Part shown: positions 1 to 27,500 of the stretch, piece by piece
Layout of the letters: the number at the start of each line of letters is the position of its first letter
Numbering within the stretch: position 1 is the first letter of the stretch
DNA from: Zeus faber
Lineage: Eukaryota > Chordata > Actinopteri > Zeiformes > Zeidae
DNA: 64,000 nt
NCBI GenBank assembly: GCA_960531495.1
Contig: OY482853.1
Span: 962,515 to 1,026,514 of the forward strand
Reading direction: 5' to 3'
Made by a program: the position numbers and the translations under genes
Notes under the pieces: generated by a model
The model's database searches: none
Told to the model about the DNA's origin: nothing
What the model saw: the letters and a program-made list of their open reading frames with translations, nothing else

Positions 1-1925
1 AGAGGTGGACGGTGGGAGATGCTCGGTAGAGGTGGACGGTGGGAGATGCTAGGTAGAGGTGGACGGTGCCAGATGCTCGGTAGAGGTGGACGGTGGCAGA
101 TGCTAGGTAGAGGTGGACGGTGGCGGATGCTAGGTAGAGGTGGACGGTGGCGGATGCTAGGTAGAGGTGGACGGTGGGAGATGCCACGTAGAGGTGGACA
201 GCTAGAGATGCTAGGTAGAGGTGGACAGTGGCAGATGCTAGGTAGAGGTGGACGGTGGACGGATGCTAGGTAGAGGTGGACGGTGGGAGATGCCACGTAG
301 AGGTGGACAGCTAGAGATGCTAGGTAGAGGTGGACAGTGGCAAATGCTAGGTAGAGGTGGACAGTGGCAGATGCTCGGTAGAGATGGACGGTGGCAGATG
401 CTAGGTAGAGGTGGACGGTGGCGGATGCTAGGTAGAGGTGGACGGTGGCGGATGCTAGGTAGAGGTGGACGTGGGAGATGCTAGGTAGAGGTGGACGTGG
501 GAGATGCTAGGTAGAGGTGGACAGTGGCAGATGCTAGGTAGAGGTGGACGTGGGAGATGCTAGGTAGAGGTGGACAGTGGCAGATGCTAGGTAAAGGTGG
601 ACAGATAGAGATGCTAGGTAGAGGTGGACAGTGGCAGATGCTAGGTAGAGGTGGACAGTGGCAGATGCTAGGTAGAGGTGGACGGTGGCAGATGCTCGGT
701 AGAGATGGACGGTGGCAGATGCTAGGTAGAGATGGACGGTGGCAGATGCTAGGTAGAGGTGGACGGTGGCGGATGCTAGGTAGAGGTGGACGGTGGCGGA
801 TGCTAGGTAGAGGTGGACGTGGGAGATGCTAGGTAGAGGTGGACGTGGGAGATGCTAGGTAGAGGTGGACAGTGGCAGATGCTAGGTAGAGGTGGACGTG
901 GGAGATGCTAGGTAGAGGTGGACAGTGGCAGATGCTAGGTAGAGGTGGACGGTGGCAGATGCTAGGTTGAGGTGGACGGTGGCAGATGCTCGGTAGAGGT
1001 GGACGGTGGCAGATGCTCGGTAGAGGTGGACGGTGGCAGATGCTCGGTAGAGGTGGACGGTGGCAGATGCTCGGTAGAGGTGGACAGTGGCAGATGCTAG
1101 GTAGAGGTGGACGGTGGCAGATGCTCGGTAGAGGTGGACGGTGGCAGATGCTAGGTTGAGGTGGACGGTGGCAGATGCTCGGTAGAGGTGGACAGTGGCA
1201 GATGCTCGGTAGAGGTGGACAGTGGCAGATGCTAGGTAGAGGTGGACGGTGGCAGATGCTCGGTAGAGGTGGACGGTGGCAGATGCTAGGTAGAGGTGGA
1301 CGGTGGCGGATGCTAGGAAGAGGTGGATGGTGGCGGATGCTCGGTAGAGGTGGACGGTGGCGGATGCTCGGTAGAGATGGACGGTGGCAGATGCTAGGTA
1401 GAGATGGACGGTGGCAGATGCTAGGTAGAGGTGGACGGTGGCGGATGCTAGGTAGAGGTGGACGGTGGCAGATGCTCGGTAGAGGTGGACGGTGGCGGAT
1501 GCTCGGTAGAGGTGGACGGTGGCGGATGCTCGGTAGAGGTGGACGGTGGCGGATGCTCGGTAGAGGTGGACGGTGGCGGATGCTCGGTAGAGGTGGACGG
1601 TGGCAGATGCTCGGTAGAGGTGGACGGTGGCGGATGCTCGGTAGAGGTGGACGGTGGCAGATGCTAGGTAGAGGTGGACGGTGGCGGATGCTCGGTAGAG
1701 GTGGACGGTGGCGGATGCTCGGTAGAGGTGGACGGTGGCGGATGCTAGGTAGAGGTGGACGGTGGCAGATGCTAGGTAGAGGTGGACGGTGGCGGATGCT
1801 AGGTAGAGGTGGACGGTGGCAGATGCTAGGTAGAGGTGGACAGTGGGAGATGCTAGGTAGAGGTGGACGGTGGCAGATGCTAGGTAGAGGTGGACAGTGG
1901 GAGATGCTAGGTAGAGGTTGACGGT
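1..1925 (+). repeat. 27-bp minisatellite, about 70 copies
   Basis: The unit is roughly GGTAGAGGTGGACGGTGGCA followed by GATGCTA/C, 27 bp, repeated head to tail from the first base to about 1,925. Variants alternate at a few sites (CTA/CTC, GGA/AGA, GCA/GCG/GGA), and some units are 26 bp (GGACGTGGGAG type), which shifts the frame. Because 27 is a multiple of three, long open frames with a 9-residue period (MLGRGGRWQ) appear; they are artefacts of the repeat. It lies downstream of the last supt5h exon visible here, so it is probably intronic in that gene. Confidence 0.97.
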
Positions 1926-2179
1926 GGGCTTGAGCTCTCAGTCAATTCCGAATGCCTCTGCGTGCTCCTCTGTGTTTTCTCCACCATTATCACCCACGTT
2001 GTTGTTATGGTGACCGGGTTGGGGGAATCTCTGCCAGCCATGCTGGGTCAATTGAAAACGTATCTAATAAACGGTGCATTTAAGAGTGTATTCCTGTCGT
2101 AGGACTTTAATGCCAGTGAATTTCTGGCGAGAAAATATTTAGAGCATATTCTGGTCTTCTAGCCTCCCTGGAACTCTTA

Positions 2180-17984
<15,805 letters not shown>

Positions 17985-18035
17985 GTTTATAATCCCCAAA
18001 CACACCTGGAAGAAACAGAGTGAAACAGGATGGAC

Positions 18036-18078
18036 AGCTAAGCTAACAGCTAAGCTAAGCCAAGCTAAGCTAAGCTAA
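18036..18078. repeat. AGCTA simple repeat
   Basis: GCTAAGCTAACAGCTAAGCT-type pentamers lie between the 5' UTR exon and first coding exon of supt5h. Confidence 0.85.
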
Positions 18079-18185
18079 TTCATTGAAACAACCGCCACGG
18101 TGTTAGCACGCATTTCGCAGGGAATATATTTAAAGAAACACATGAATGACACTTTAAAGAGCGGCTCCATGCGGCTGGTCCTCAC

Positions 18186-18300
18186 CTTGTGTGTTTTTAT
18201 TATTCACAGATGGAGGATAAGCAGCAGATTCTTTTAATCGCACTCGGATGCGACAACAACACAGCCGCGAGAGTGGAGGAAAACCCGCGCGGCGGTCTCG
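18186..18300 (-). other. supt5h: supt5h 5' non-coding exon (3' edge defined)
   Basis: On the minus strand the sequence ending AAACACACAAG at 18,186 is followed by a good donor (GTGAGG). The matching acceptor TTCTTCCAG ends at 18,006, so the next exon begins at 18,005, 21 bases before the ATG at 17,984. The transcription start is not defined; the upper limit of about 18,300 is a guess from GC content and the position of the promoter. Confidence 0.6.
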
Positions 18301-18772
<472 letters not shown>

Positions 18773-18837
18773 GAAACCACGTGGTTACGGTAATGACTGT
18801 AGGCCCTCTACGCATGCGCAGGGCCCGCCTGACGACA

Positions 18838-19084
18838 GGGGTCTGGAGGACAGACTGGAGGACAGGCTGGAAGACAGACTGGAGGACAGGCTGTAAGACA
18901 GGCTGGAGGACAGGCTGGAGGACAGGCTGGAGGACAGGCTGTAAGACAGGCTGTAAGACAGGCTGTAAGACAGGCTGGAGGACAGGCTGGAGGACAGGCT
19001 GTAAGACAGGCTGTAAGACAGGCTGGAGGACAGACTGGAAGACAGGCTGGAGGACAGGCTGGAGGACAGGCTGGAGGACAGACT
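18838..19084. repeat. 12-bp minisatellite downstream of triap1
   Basis: GAGGACAGGCTG units (variants AAGACAGGCTGT, GAGGACAGACTG) are repeated about 20 times, probably in the triap1 3' UTR. The 12-bp period makes spurious open frames (RTGW repeats) on one strand and SSLS repeats on the other. Confidence 0.95.
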
Positions 19085-19248
19085 GGACACCTGTTCCTCC
19101 AGAACCACAGCTAGATCTGGACAGAAACGGGACATTAAGAAATGTTTTGGGGATAAATCAACACAGGATCTGACATTTCAAAGTAAGAAAACATGGATTT
19201 GTGTTTATTTAACATGAAGAAGAAGAAGCTTCCTGCTCAAAACGCTTC

Positions 19249-19254
19249 AATAAA
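19249..19254 (+). terminator. triap1: triap1 poly(A) signal
   Basis: AATAAA in the context CTTCAATAAAGTGTC, about 480 bases after the stop, followed by a GT/T-rich stretch (GTTCAACTTTGTCATTTGTT). Confidence 0.6.
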
Positions 19255-19546
19255 GTGTCAACATGTTCAACTTTGTCATTTGTTTCAGTGAGTTTGTTGA
19301 ACTGAACACAAACTGTACAGCTTGATTAAATAAAACAAAAAAACAGCATTATTTTACATATTCTTATATATTTCACCAATATTTCCCTTCTTTGCTTTCA
19401 TGTATGCACCCAACCCCAAGACAAATTCCTTGTTCGTGTAAACTTACTTGGCAATAAACACTAGTAAGTGTTTTAACCTCAGGTGCTGGAACAAGTTTGA
19501 CTTTGGCTAAAACAAGGAGAACACACCCAATGAGATGTGTTGATGT

Positions 19547-19641
19547 TTATTTTACTTTCCCGTCGAGGATTCCCTCCACCTGAGCCTCCTCCCGTGGAGC
19601 CTCCACAGACTCCTCAGCTGCTGTGTTCGTGCTCCCGTTGA
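19547..19641 (-). CDS. Possible terminal exon of an unidentified gene
   Basis: A minus-strand frame encodes SSFNGSTNTAAEESVEAPRE then EAQVEGILDGKVK and a stop, with AATAAA overlapping the stop. The low-complexity acidic tail resembles a protein C-terminus, but the upstream acceptor (TTGTTGGGAAG) is weak and no partner exons were found. Confidence 0.2.
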
Positions 19642-20613
19642 ACGACGACAACTTCCCAACAAGTATTTGATGCAGGTGTTACACACCAAGAAAACACAAA
19701 CAAAGCACTCATTTCTGTCAAAGTGACAAACACATTTAAACATTCAAACACATTCAAAACAGGATTTTATTCTCTTTTGATAAACATTTCTTTTCAATAA
19801 AATGTCTCATTGATGAAAAATGTTCCCAGATTTGCACAAGGACCTCACAGAGTATATTACATGATACATATTCTACTTTATTTCGTATTTAGTTTTCCTG
19901 TCATTCTTTCTCCATAACTGAGGCCGAACCCGTTTCCGACACCGATCCTCATTATTTCCTGTCGAATAGTTTGGTTAGTAAACTATCTAGAGGTCAAAGG
20001 TCACTTCCTGACGGACAGGTTTAAGCCAATTGAACCTTTAGCCTGAATATAAAGAGTTGTTTTCCAGAGTGATGTGGCTTCCTCAGTGAATTCACGTGGG
20101 AAATGATGCAGCAATTCAATTTAAGATTCTTTTTTTTTTTTGGACTCATTTTTGTATCGCGAGCAGCCACGCCCACTGAAGGGCGGGACGCTGACGGTGA
20201 CGTGAGGTGGAGGAGACGGGACGGAGCGAGCTGCAGGGAGACGCTCGGGGTTTTCATTTTACATTTGTTTTCTTTCGCTTCCTACTTGAATGAAACAAAA
20301 GCCGTGCACTCCGTCACGCCCTCTCTCCCCTGTTCTTCAACTCCACCTGTTGCTCACTGACCCCACCCTGCTGCTACGCTGTGTGTGACAGTTACTCTTT
20401 AAAACATGGTGGTCAAAGATAAAAGACACAAACTACAAAACATATTCATATGGTCGTGTGCAATGAAAAATCAGAGAAATATGAAATCCATTGGAACACT
20501 GACACGGAGCCTGAGCTGTGTCTGATATGACGACATCGCCCTCTCCACCACCCACCTCAAACATTCCAAGTCTCATTTCTCAACCGGACGTGGAAGTCCC
20601 GTCACGCCGAGCC

Positions 20614-20691
20614 TCAGGATTCCTCAGCGAGGGGCATTTCTCTTCCCACGTGGCCGACGTCCTCAGCCCAGATGTGAAGCTTCAGGTTCTT
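20614..20691 (-). CDS. Possible 26-codon terminal exon of an unidentified gene
   Basis: After the acceptor-like CTTTTCTCCAG the minus strand encodes KNLKLHIWAEDVGHVGREMP, then LAEES and a stop. The composition is protein-like, but nothing upstream could be joined to it and I do not recognise it. The plus strand is also open here. Confidence 0.2.
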   Translation of the reverse strand, partial: KNLKLHIWAEDVGHVGREMPLAEES

Positions 20692-20784
20692 CTGGAGAAA
20701 AGTTCTGAGGGCGGGGTCTGGTTCTGTTTAGGACGCCCCCCACAGCTCCGCCCACAGCTCCGCCCAACGCTGGATCTGGTCCAA

Positions 20785-21135
20785 GTGTATTAGTGTGGTA
20801 GTATATTAGTGTACATTAGTGTGTTAGTGTGTATAAGAGTGCATTATTGTATTAGTGTGTGTTAATGTGTATTAGTGTGTATTAATTTATTGCTGTATTG
20901 CTGTATATTAGTGTGTATTATTGTATTAGTATTTTAGTGAATTCGTGTGTATTAGTATATTAGTGTATCGGTGGGTATTAGTGGATTGGTGTATTAGTGT
21001 ATCGTGTGTATAAGGGTTTAGTGTATCGTGTGTAATAGTGTATTAGTGTATCAGTGTGTTTTAGTGTATCATGTGTATTAGTGTATCAGTGTGTATTAGT
21101 GTACTAGTGTATCGTGTGTATTGGTGTGTGTGTGT
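20785..21135. repeat. TATTAGTG degenerate repeat
   Basis: Variants of GTGTATTAGTGTATTAGTG fill this stretch. No gene. Confidence 0.9.
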
Positions 21136-21189
21136 GGTGTGGCACTCCAATGTTCCTTCAGTGCAATCCTTGGGCAGTGATCCGGTAGA

Positions 21190-21275
21190 CCCTGGACCCC
21201 TTGGACCTCCTCGAGAACTCTTGACCCTCTGGACACCCTGGACCCCTTGGACCCCCCGGACCCCCTGGACCCTGC
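21190..21275. repeat. CTGGACCCC short tandem repeat
   Basis: About nine degenerate copies of a 9-bp CTGGACCCC/TTGGACCCC unit, just past the il15l terminal exon. Confidence 0.85.
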
Positions 21276-21464
21276 ACATTGTGACCAAGCTTTTCCTTTT
21301 AACTGTGGAGCGATCATTTCCCACTTTCAGAGAGAATTAGGAGTCAACAAGCTCCAGGAAAAAGCTGGAGTGGAACTGGTTTAGTGGGTGGTATCGGACC
21401 AGTGGGATTCTGGGAAGTCTGAGCACCTGACACCTGCAAGACGCTTGGCAGAGTGGACACACTG

Positions 21465-21587
21465 CTAGCTGTTCACTGAACCACAGTTCGCTGCGTTGAT
21501 GTCCTGCAGAACAAGCAGCAGGGAGCTGAGGAAGTTCTCTGCTGAAGTCTCTGTGGAGCCTTCACACTGTGGACACCCACTCTCCAC
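21465..21587 (-). CDS. il15l: il15l terminal exon, helix D
   Basis: 40 codons plus TAG after the acceptor TTCCCCCCCCAG. It begins VESGCPQCEGSTETSAENFL. The CxxC, following Glu, and C-terminal amphipathic helix are the strongest single match to IL-15. A further Cys sits near the C-terminus (NAANCGSVNS). Confidence 0.82.
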   Translation of the reverse strand: MESGCPQCEGSTETSAENFLSSLLLVLQDINAANCGSVNS

Positions 21588-24500
21588 CTGGGGGGGGAAT
21601 GTGTTATTTTTTTTATAAGGCCCGGTTCTAGACTGCTTCGATTGGGGGGGGGCAATAAGAACTGTTGATTGGTCACCAACAGCCACTGTGTTGAGTGCCC
21701 CAGGGATGATTTGTAGGCCAACCCAAATATGTAAGTGGGTGCTTCAGGACTATTATATAAATAATAGTAAAGCTTTTTATAATTTCCCTATATTTGGCCA
21801 GGCTGTACGTACTGGTGGCCACAGGGGGGGCAGTAGAGCTGCACCACCACATAACTCAATACAGATCTCGTGCTCTAAATGTTCTTCCTTCTATGGAACG
21901 TCATTTTATATAAGATAAATATGCCTATGAATAAATCCTGTAATAAATAAGGCAATAAATATATAAAAATGTAAATATATAAATGAGTAAATACACTTAA
22001 ATAAATGAATGCATCTTTTATTTAAAACTGAAGTTTTAAAAATATATATTTTTATTGATTTCAGGGGGCTTTTATTTCATGATGCCACATTTCCATCTGT
22101 TATATGTGAATGAATGGGGTGGAGAGCGGGGGAGCTGGGCCAGGCTGCCATCAGCACTACTCCAGCGCGACAGTTGCCCGGAGCTGGTCCTCAGCTCCCG
22201 AAACCTCCTCGGTTGGAGCCAGGGGCCGGTAAGAAGCGAGCCGGTCACTGTGGAGGGCCACCACTCGATTCTGCTTCACCAGCCGCAAGCTGTACACCAC
22301 GTCTGACAGCTGCCTGTTCCAGCACATTGCAGAACCAGCTCACTGGCTCGACAGCTTGGGGGGGGAGGCCTCTAATATTGATTAAAATGGGTTCCATAGA
22401 AATGTGGAGTGAGGTATTGCACTAAACAGATTGCAAATTTGTCCTCCGTCACTCCATTACTCCTCCTCCTGATGGAGGGATGGAGTGTCCAGTTGGAGAA
22501 ATAAGGAAACTAATCATGTGCTACATGAGGAGACCTTTCTGAGACCTCACCTTTTTGAATTTCATGGCGAGCTTCCTCAAGCTGGTGGAGAGCGAAGGCA
22601 AGCGTTGGATCCCGCTCCACTCCAGTGCCAGGACAAATGCCTCCTCCGCAAAGCAGATCAGACTGGAGCGGGGGCATCGCTGCTGAGGGGGCGAGATTCA
22701 GCATCAGCACAACCAACACAACAACAACAACAACCACTACTAAAAACACTACAATAACCACTACACAATCAACCATGACAACATCAACAAAAAAAAAAAA
22801 AAAAAACCCAACCACAATAACAACCACTACAAAAACCACCACAAGAACCACCACAAAATACTCTACAACAACCACCACACAATCAACCATGACAACATAA
22901 AAAAAAAAAACAACCACGATTACAACAGCAACCACAAGAACAACCACTACAACAACCACAAAAACAACAAAAAACACAACCAGGACAGCAACCCCCACAA
23001 CCACCACCCTCAAAACAACAAACACTACAACAACCACCACAACAATGAACAATACAACAACAACAACCACCACAGCAACAACAACAACAACAAACACAAT
23101 AACAAACACTACAACAACCACCACACCAACTAAAACAACAACATTATGCACCGCAACCACCAAAATGAGTACAACCACCACTACAACACCGACCACAACA
23201 ACAATCACCACAACAACAATCATGACAAAAAACACTTCAAAACCCACCACTACAAAATTCACTACAACAACCACATCCAAAAAAAAAAAAAAAAAAAAAC
23301 TACAACCACAAAAACAACTACCACTACAACAGCCACCACAAAAACAACCACTACAACAACAGCCCAGACAGCAACCCCAACAAACAACCACAACAGCAAC
23401 AACTACAACAACCACCCTCAAAACAACAAACTCTACAACAACCACCACCCTCAAAGCAACAAACACTACAACAACAACAACCACCACAACAATGAACACT
23501 ACAACAACCACCACAACAATGAACACTACAACAACCACCACAACAGCAACAAACACTACAACAACCACCACAACAGCAACAAACACTACAACAACAACAA
23601 CCACAGCAACAAACACTACAACAACAAACACAATAACCACCACACCAACTAAAACAACAACAACATTATGCACCCCAACCACCAAAATGAGTACTACAAC
23701 ACCCACAACCACCACTACAACACCGACCACAACAACAACCACCACAACAACCATGACGAAAAAAAACCACTTCAAAACCCACCACAACAACCATGACGAA
23801 AAAAAACCACTTCAAAACCCACCACAACAACCATGACGAAAAAAAACCACTTCAAAACCCACCACAACAACCATGACGAAAAAAAACCACTTCAAAACCC
23901 ACAACTACAAAATACACTACAACAACCACATCAAAAAAAAAAAAAAAACACCAAAGGAACAACCACCACAAAAACAACCACTACAACAACAGCCCAGACA
24001 ACAACCACTACAACAAGCACCATGACAGCAACCACTACAACAACAACCACCAAAACAACAACCACAACAGCAACAACTACAACAACCACAACAATAACAA
24101 ACACCACAATATCACAACCACCACACCAACAAACACTACAACCATGACAAAAAAACACTTCAAAACCCACCACCACAGAAACCACGAAAACAACCATCAC
24201 AACAACCACTAAAACAACAACAACCCAGACAACAACTACGACAAAAAGCATCATGACAGCAACCACCAAAACAACATCAACCACCACAGCAAGAACCACC
24301 AAAACAACAACCATAACGGCAACAACTACCACAACAATGACAAACACAATAACCACCACTACAACACCAACCACTCCAACCTCCACCACAACCACAACCA
24401 CCATCACCACCACAAACACTACAACAACCACCACACCAACAAACACTACAACAACCACTACAACCATGACAAAAAAACACTTCAAAACCCACCACCACAG

Positions 24501-27500
24501 AAACTACGAAAACAACCACAACCACCACACCAACAAACACTACAACAACAAAAATGACAAAGTATGTCAATGTACAGAGCGCAGGCATTGAGGCTGCAGA
24601 CCAGGCAGAGAGAGCATGCTTTGCTGCTGAAGAAAAGGCTGCGGCGGCACGCACGGAGGGCACACTAAGGGCCCTTAAGAAGGGGAAGCAGAAGCAAAGG
24701 CTGCAATAGCAGCAGCAGAAGCGTTCAAAGCTGCTAGACGCTGCCATGCTGGAGAATGGCTCTCCACTTCATCACAGAGGCCAAAGCAGCGCACCGGAGA
24801 AGATGTCAACACACATTTCAGTAGCTAATACAGTGGAAGGGCCAATAAGCACACAAGGAACGCTCCTCCCATGAATCCTCAACGTGGCGACACTCGCAAC
24901 TGCGATTCACTCCCCCCCTCCAAGCCCGACCACCCGTACCAGCTCCCAGGACCTGGCAATACAGAGGCCCTCAGGACGGGGACACGGCCGTACCACCTCC
25001 AGGAGCTCGGCAGTACAAAGGTCCCCAGGACATGGGCTTAGCCATGTCACCACCCGGAGCTGGCAGTACAGAGGCCCCCAGGACGTGGGCTTGGCTGTAC
25101 CGCCTCCCGGAGCTTCGCAGTATGGGGCCCGCAGGACGCGGGCTTGTCTGTACTGCCTTCAGAAGCTCGGCAGTACGGAGGCCCCTCGCATGTGGGCTTG
25201 GCCATACCACCTCCCTGAGTTCAGCAGTATGTAGGCCCCAAGGATGCAGGCTTGGCTGTACCATCCCCCAGAGCCCTGTATCACAGAGGACCCCAAGTTG
25301 CGGGCCCCCCTTATGTTGACAATGACCCACTCGACCACAGTAGACGATCCATGAAGTGGCACCCACAGCTGTTGGCCACTGCACAGAGTGCCGCAGCGAT
25401 CACCACTTAGCAGCTCTTCATACCGGTCTCCCAACCCGGGCAGCAGAGAGGTCAGACACGGCGGTTAGTGGAGAAAAGGAGACACTGGACGATGGGAGCC
25501 TTGGGTGCAGCCTGCTGTGTGTACAAGTAAGGCTAGTGTCCTAGAGAAAGGACAGCCCAGCAACCACCAACCGTGTGCAAGTAGCATCTTCATGAAATAA
25601 GTTCCCAGGGAGACAACACGAATCATACAACGATATGAGGGAACACATCTTTAACCACTCAGTGGACGACTACAAACTCGCACCCTAAGCCAAGGACAAA
25701 GCCTTCTTTGACATCATAAATGGTTCTTTAAGGACGACCCTTACAGTTGGATCCCATTCCACAAGCGTCAGCATCAGCAACAACAGGGAGCAGGCCCTCA
25801 ACCGCCTTATGCCACTCAGCCTATTCAACCCTCTAGGGTTTGCTGCACCTGTCAGCATCCAAGGTGGTGTCAGCCTGAGAGAGCTTACTACCGCTAGTGA
25901 CTAATGGGACGGCATTCTTCCGATCTCTAGAGCTAAGAGGAAAGTGTATTTTCTGCAGCGCATCCACCAAGGCAATTGGTGCCATCGCATACCTCAAGGT
26001 GGCTAATGCGGAAGGTCAGAGAGAACCTGATCTTACCATCCCCAGACTCAAGCACCCAACTAGACCACCCAACAAAGGCTTTGACCATATTAACCCTGGA
26101 AGCGATGGGGAGCTCCACCCAGAGGTTATTGCCTTATATGGGATGGTAGCTCAGGCGGTAGAGCTGGTAGTCTAGTGATCTTAAGGTTGCTGGTTCGATC
26201 CCAGGCTCCTCCTGCTAGCATGCTGTAGTGTCCTTGAGCAAGACACTTAACCCCTAATTGCTCCTGATGGCTGCGTCCGTCGGTGATTGAAGAATTGTAA
26301 GTCGCTTTGGATAAATCATGCGCCTTTCAGGCCGAGCTTGGCAGTGCACGCTTCGAGAGTTTCTCCAGCTGGAAATTTCCACTAGGATCCTTGACCCTTT
26401 TTTGCAACAACACCTTTTCTATGATCCGCAATTCCAAAATGCAGCCCATCCAATATAAGATTTTGCGCAAAGCTCATATCACTGTTCCCTTAATACCAGA
26501 GATAACTACTTTCATGCCTTCTGGCTCTGCCGACCTATTTAAACATTCTGGACCAGGTCACCAAGAAGCTATCAACCATTCTGCGTCACAGCATTCCAGT
26601 CTCCCTCTCTGTCTCCTTGGCGACCTCTCCTCAGTTGACCCACCACTTAAACACCATCAACCCATTTTGATCGCCCCAACAATTGCCAAGAAAATAATAT
26701 TACTCAAGTGGGAAAACACAGATAATCTCACCACATTGCAATGGTTACAGTTATTTATAGAATACATTTCAATGGAAAAACTATTGGCTATATCCAAAAA
26801 CAAGGTTGATTTATTTAATGACAACAACCATAACTACCACCAACACAATATCAACCACAACAACCGCCAAAACAACCACCAACCATAACTACCACCAACA
26901 CAATATCAACCACAACAACCACTACAACCACCACAGAAACAACAACCACTACAACCACCACAGAAACAACAACCACTACAACCACCACAGAAACAACACC
27001 ACAACCACCAACAACACCACAACCACCAACAACACAACAACCACCAACAACACAACAACCACCACCACCACCACATCAACTCCAACGACCACCACAACTA
27101 CAACAGCCAAAACAACCACAAAACAACCACCACAGCAACCACAACAACCACTACAGCAACCACAACAACAACTACAACCACTACAGCAACCACAACAGTC
27201 GGTGCTCCAGTGGTATTTGCACATATTGAAATTAGGTATTATTTATACATTTTGTCCAAAGTTGTCCCCTTTCTATGTAAATGAGCCTTGTTGCAAATAA
27301 AGTCCAATTCACAAACACCAGCGCTAGTAGCCACAATCAGTTAGAGTGAAATTATTACCGTCTGCAGAGACCTGGTGGGAACTGCGCGATGACCAAGAAA
27401 AGGAAAAAAAAGTCTCCGCTGTGTGATCATCTGCAGAGAGCTGGTGCAACTGAAGCACAATATCTGTGAATTCCTATAAGGGGCGTCAGGCCCAGACTTT

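Noticed and set aside
1175..1921. 248-codon frame with MLGRGGRWQ repeats, as a possible repeat protein
   Set aside because: It is exactly the 27-bp minisatellite read in one frame; neighbouring 26-bp units break it, it has no unique ends, and it lies downstream of supt5h exons on the opposite strand.
22510..23790. 426-codon Val-rich minus-strand frame and Thr-rich plus-strand frames
   Set aside because: Composition of the CAA/CCA repeat. The real coding part in this stretch is the il15l exon in a different minus-strand frame.
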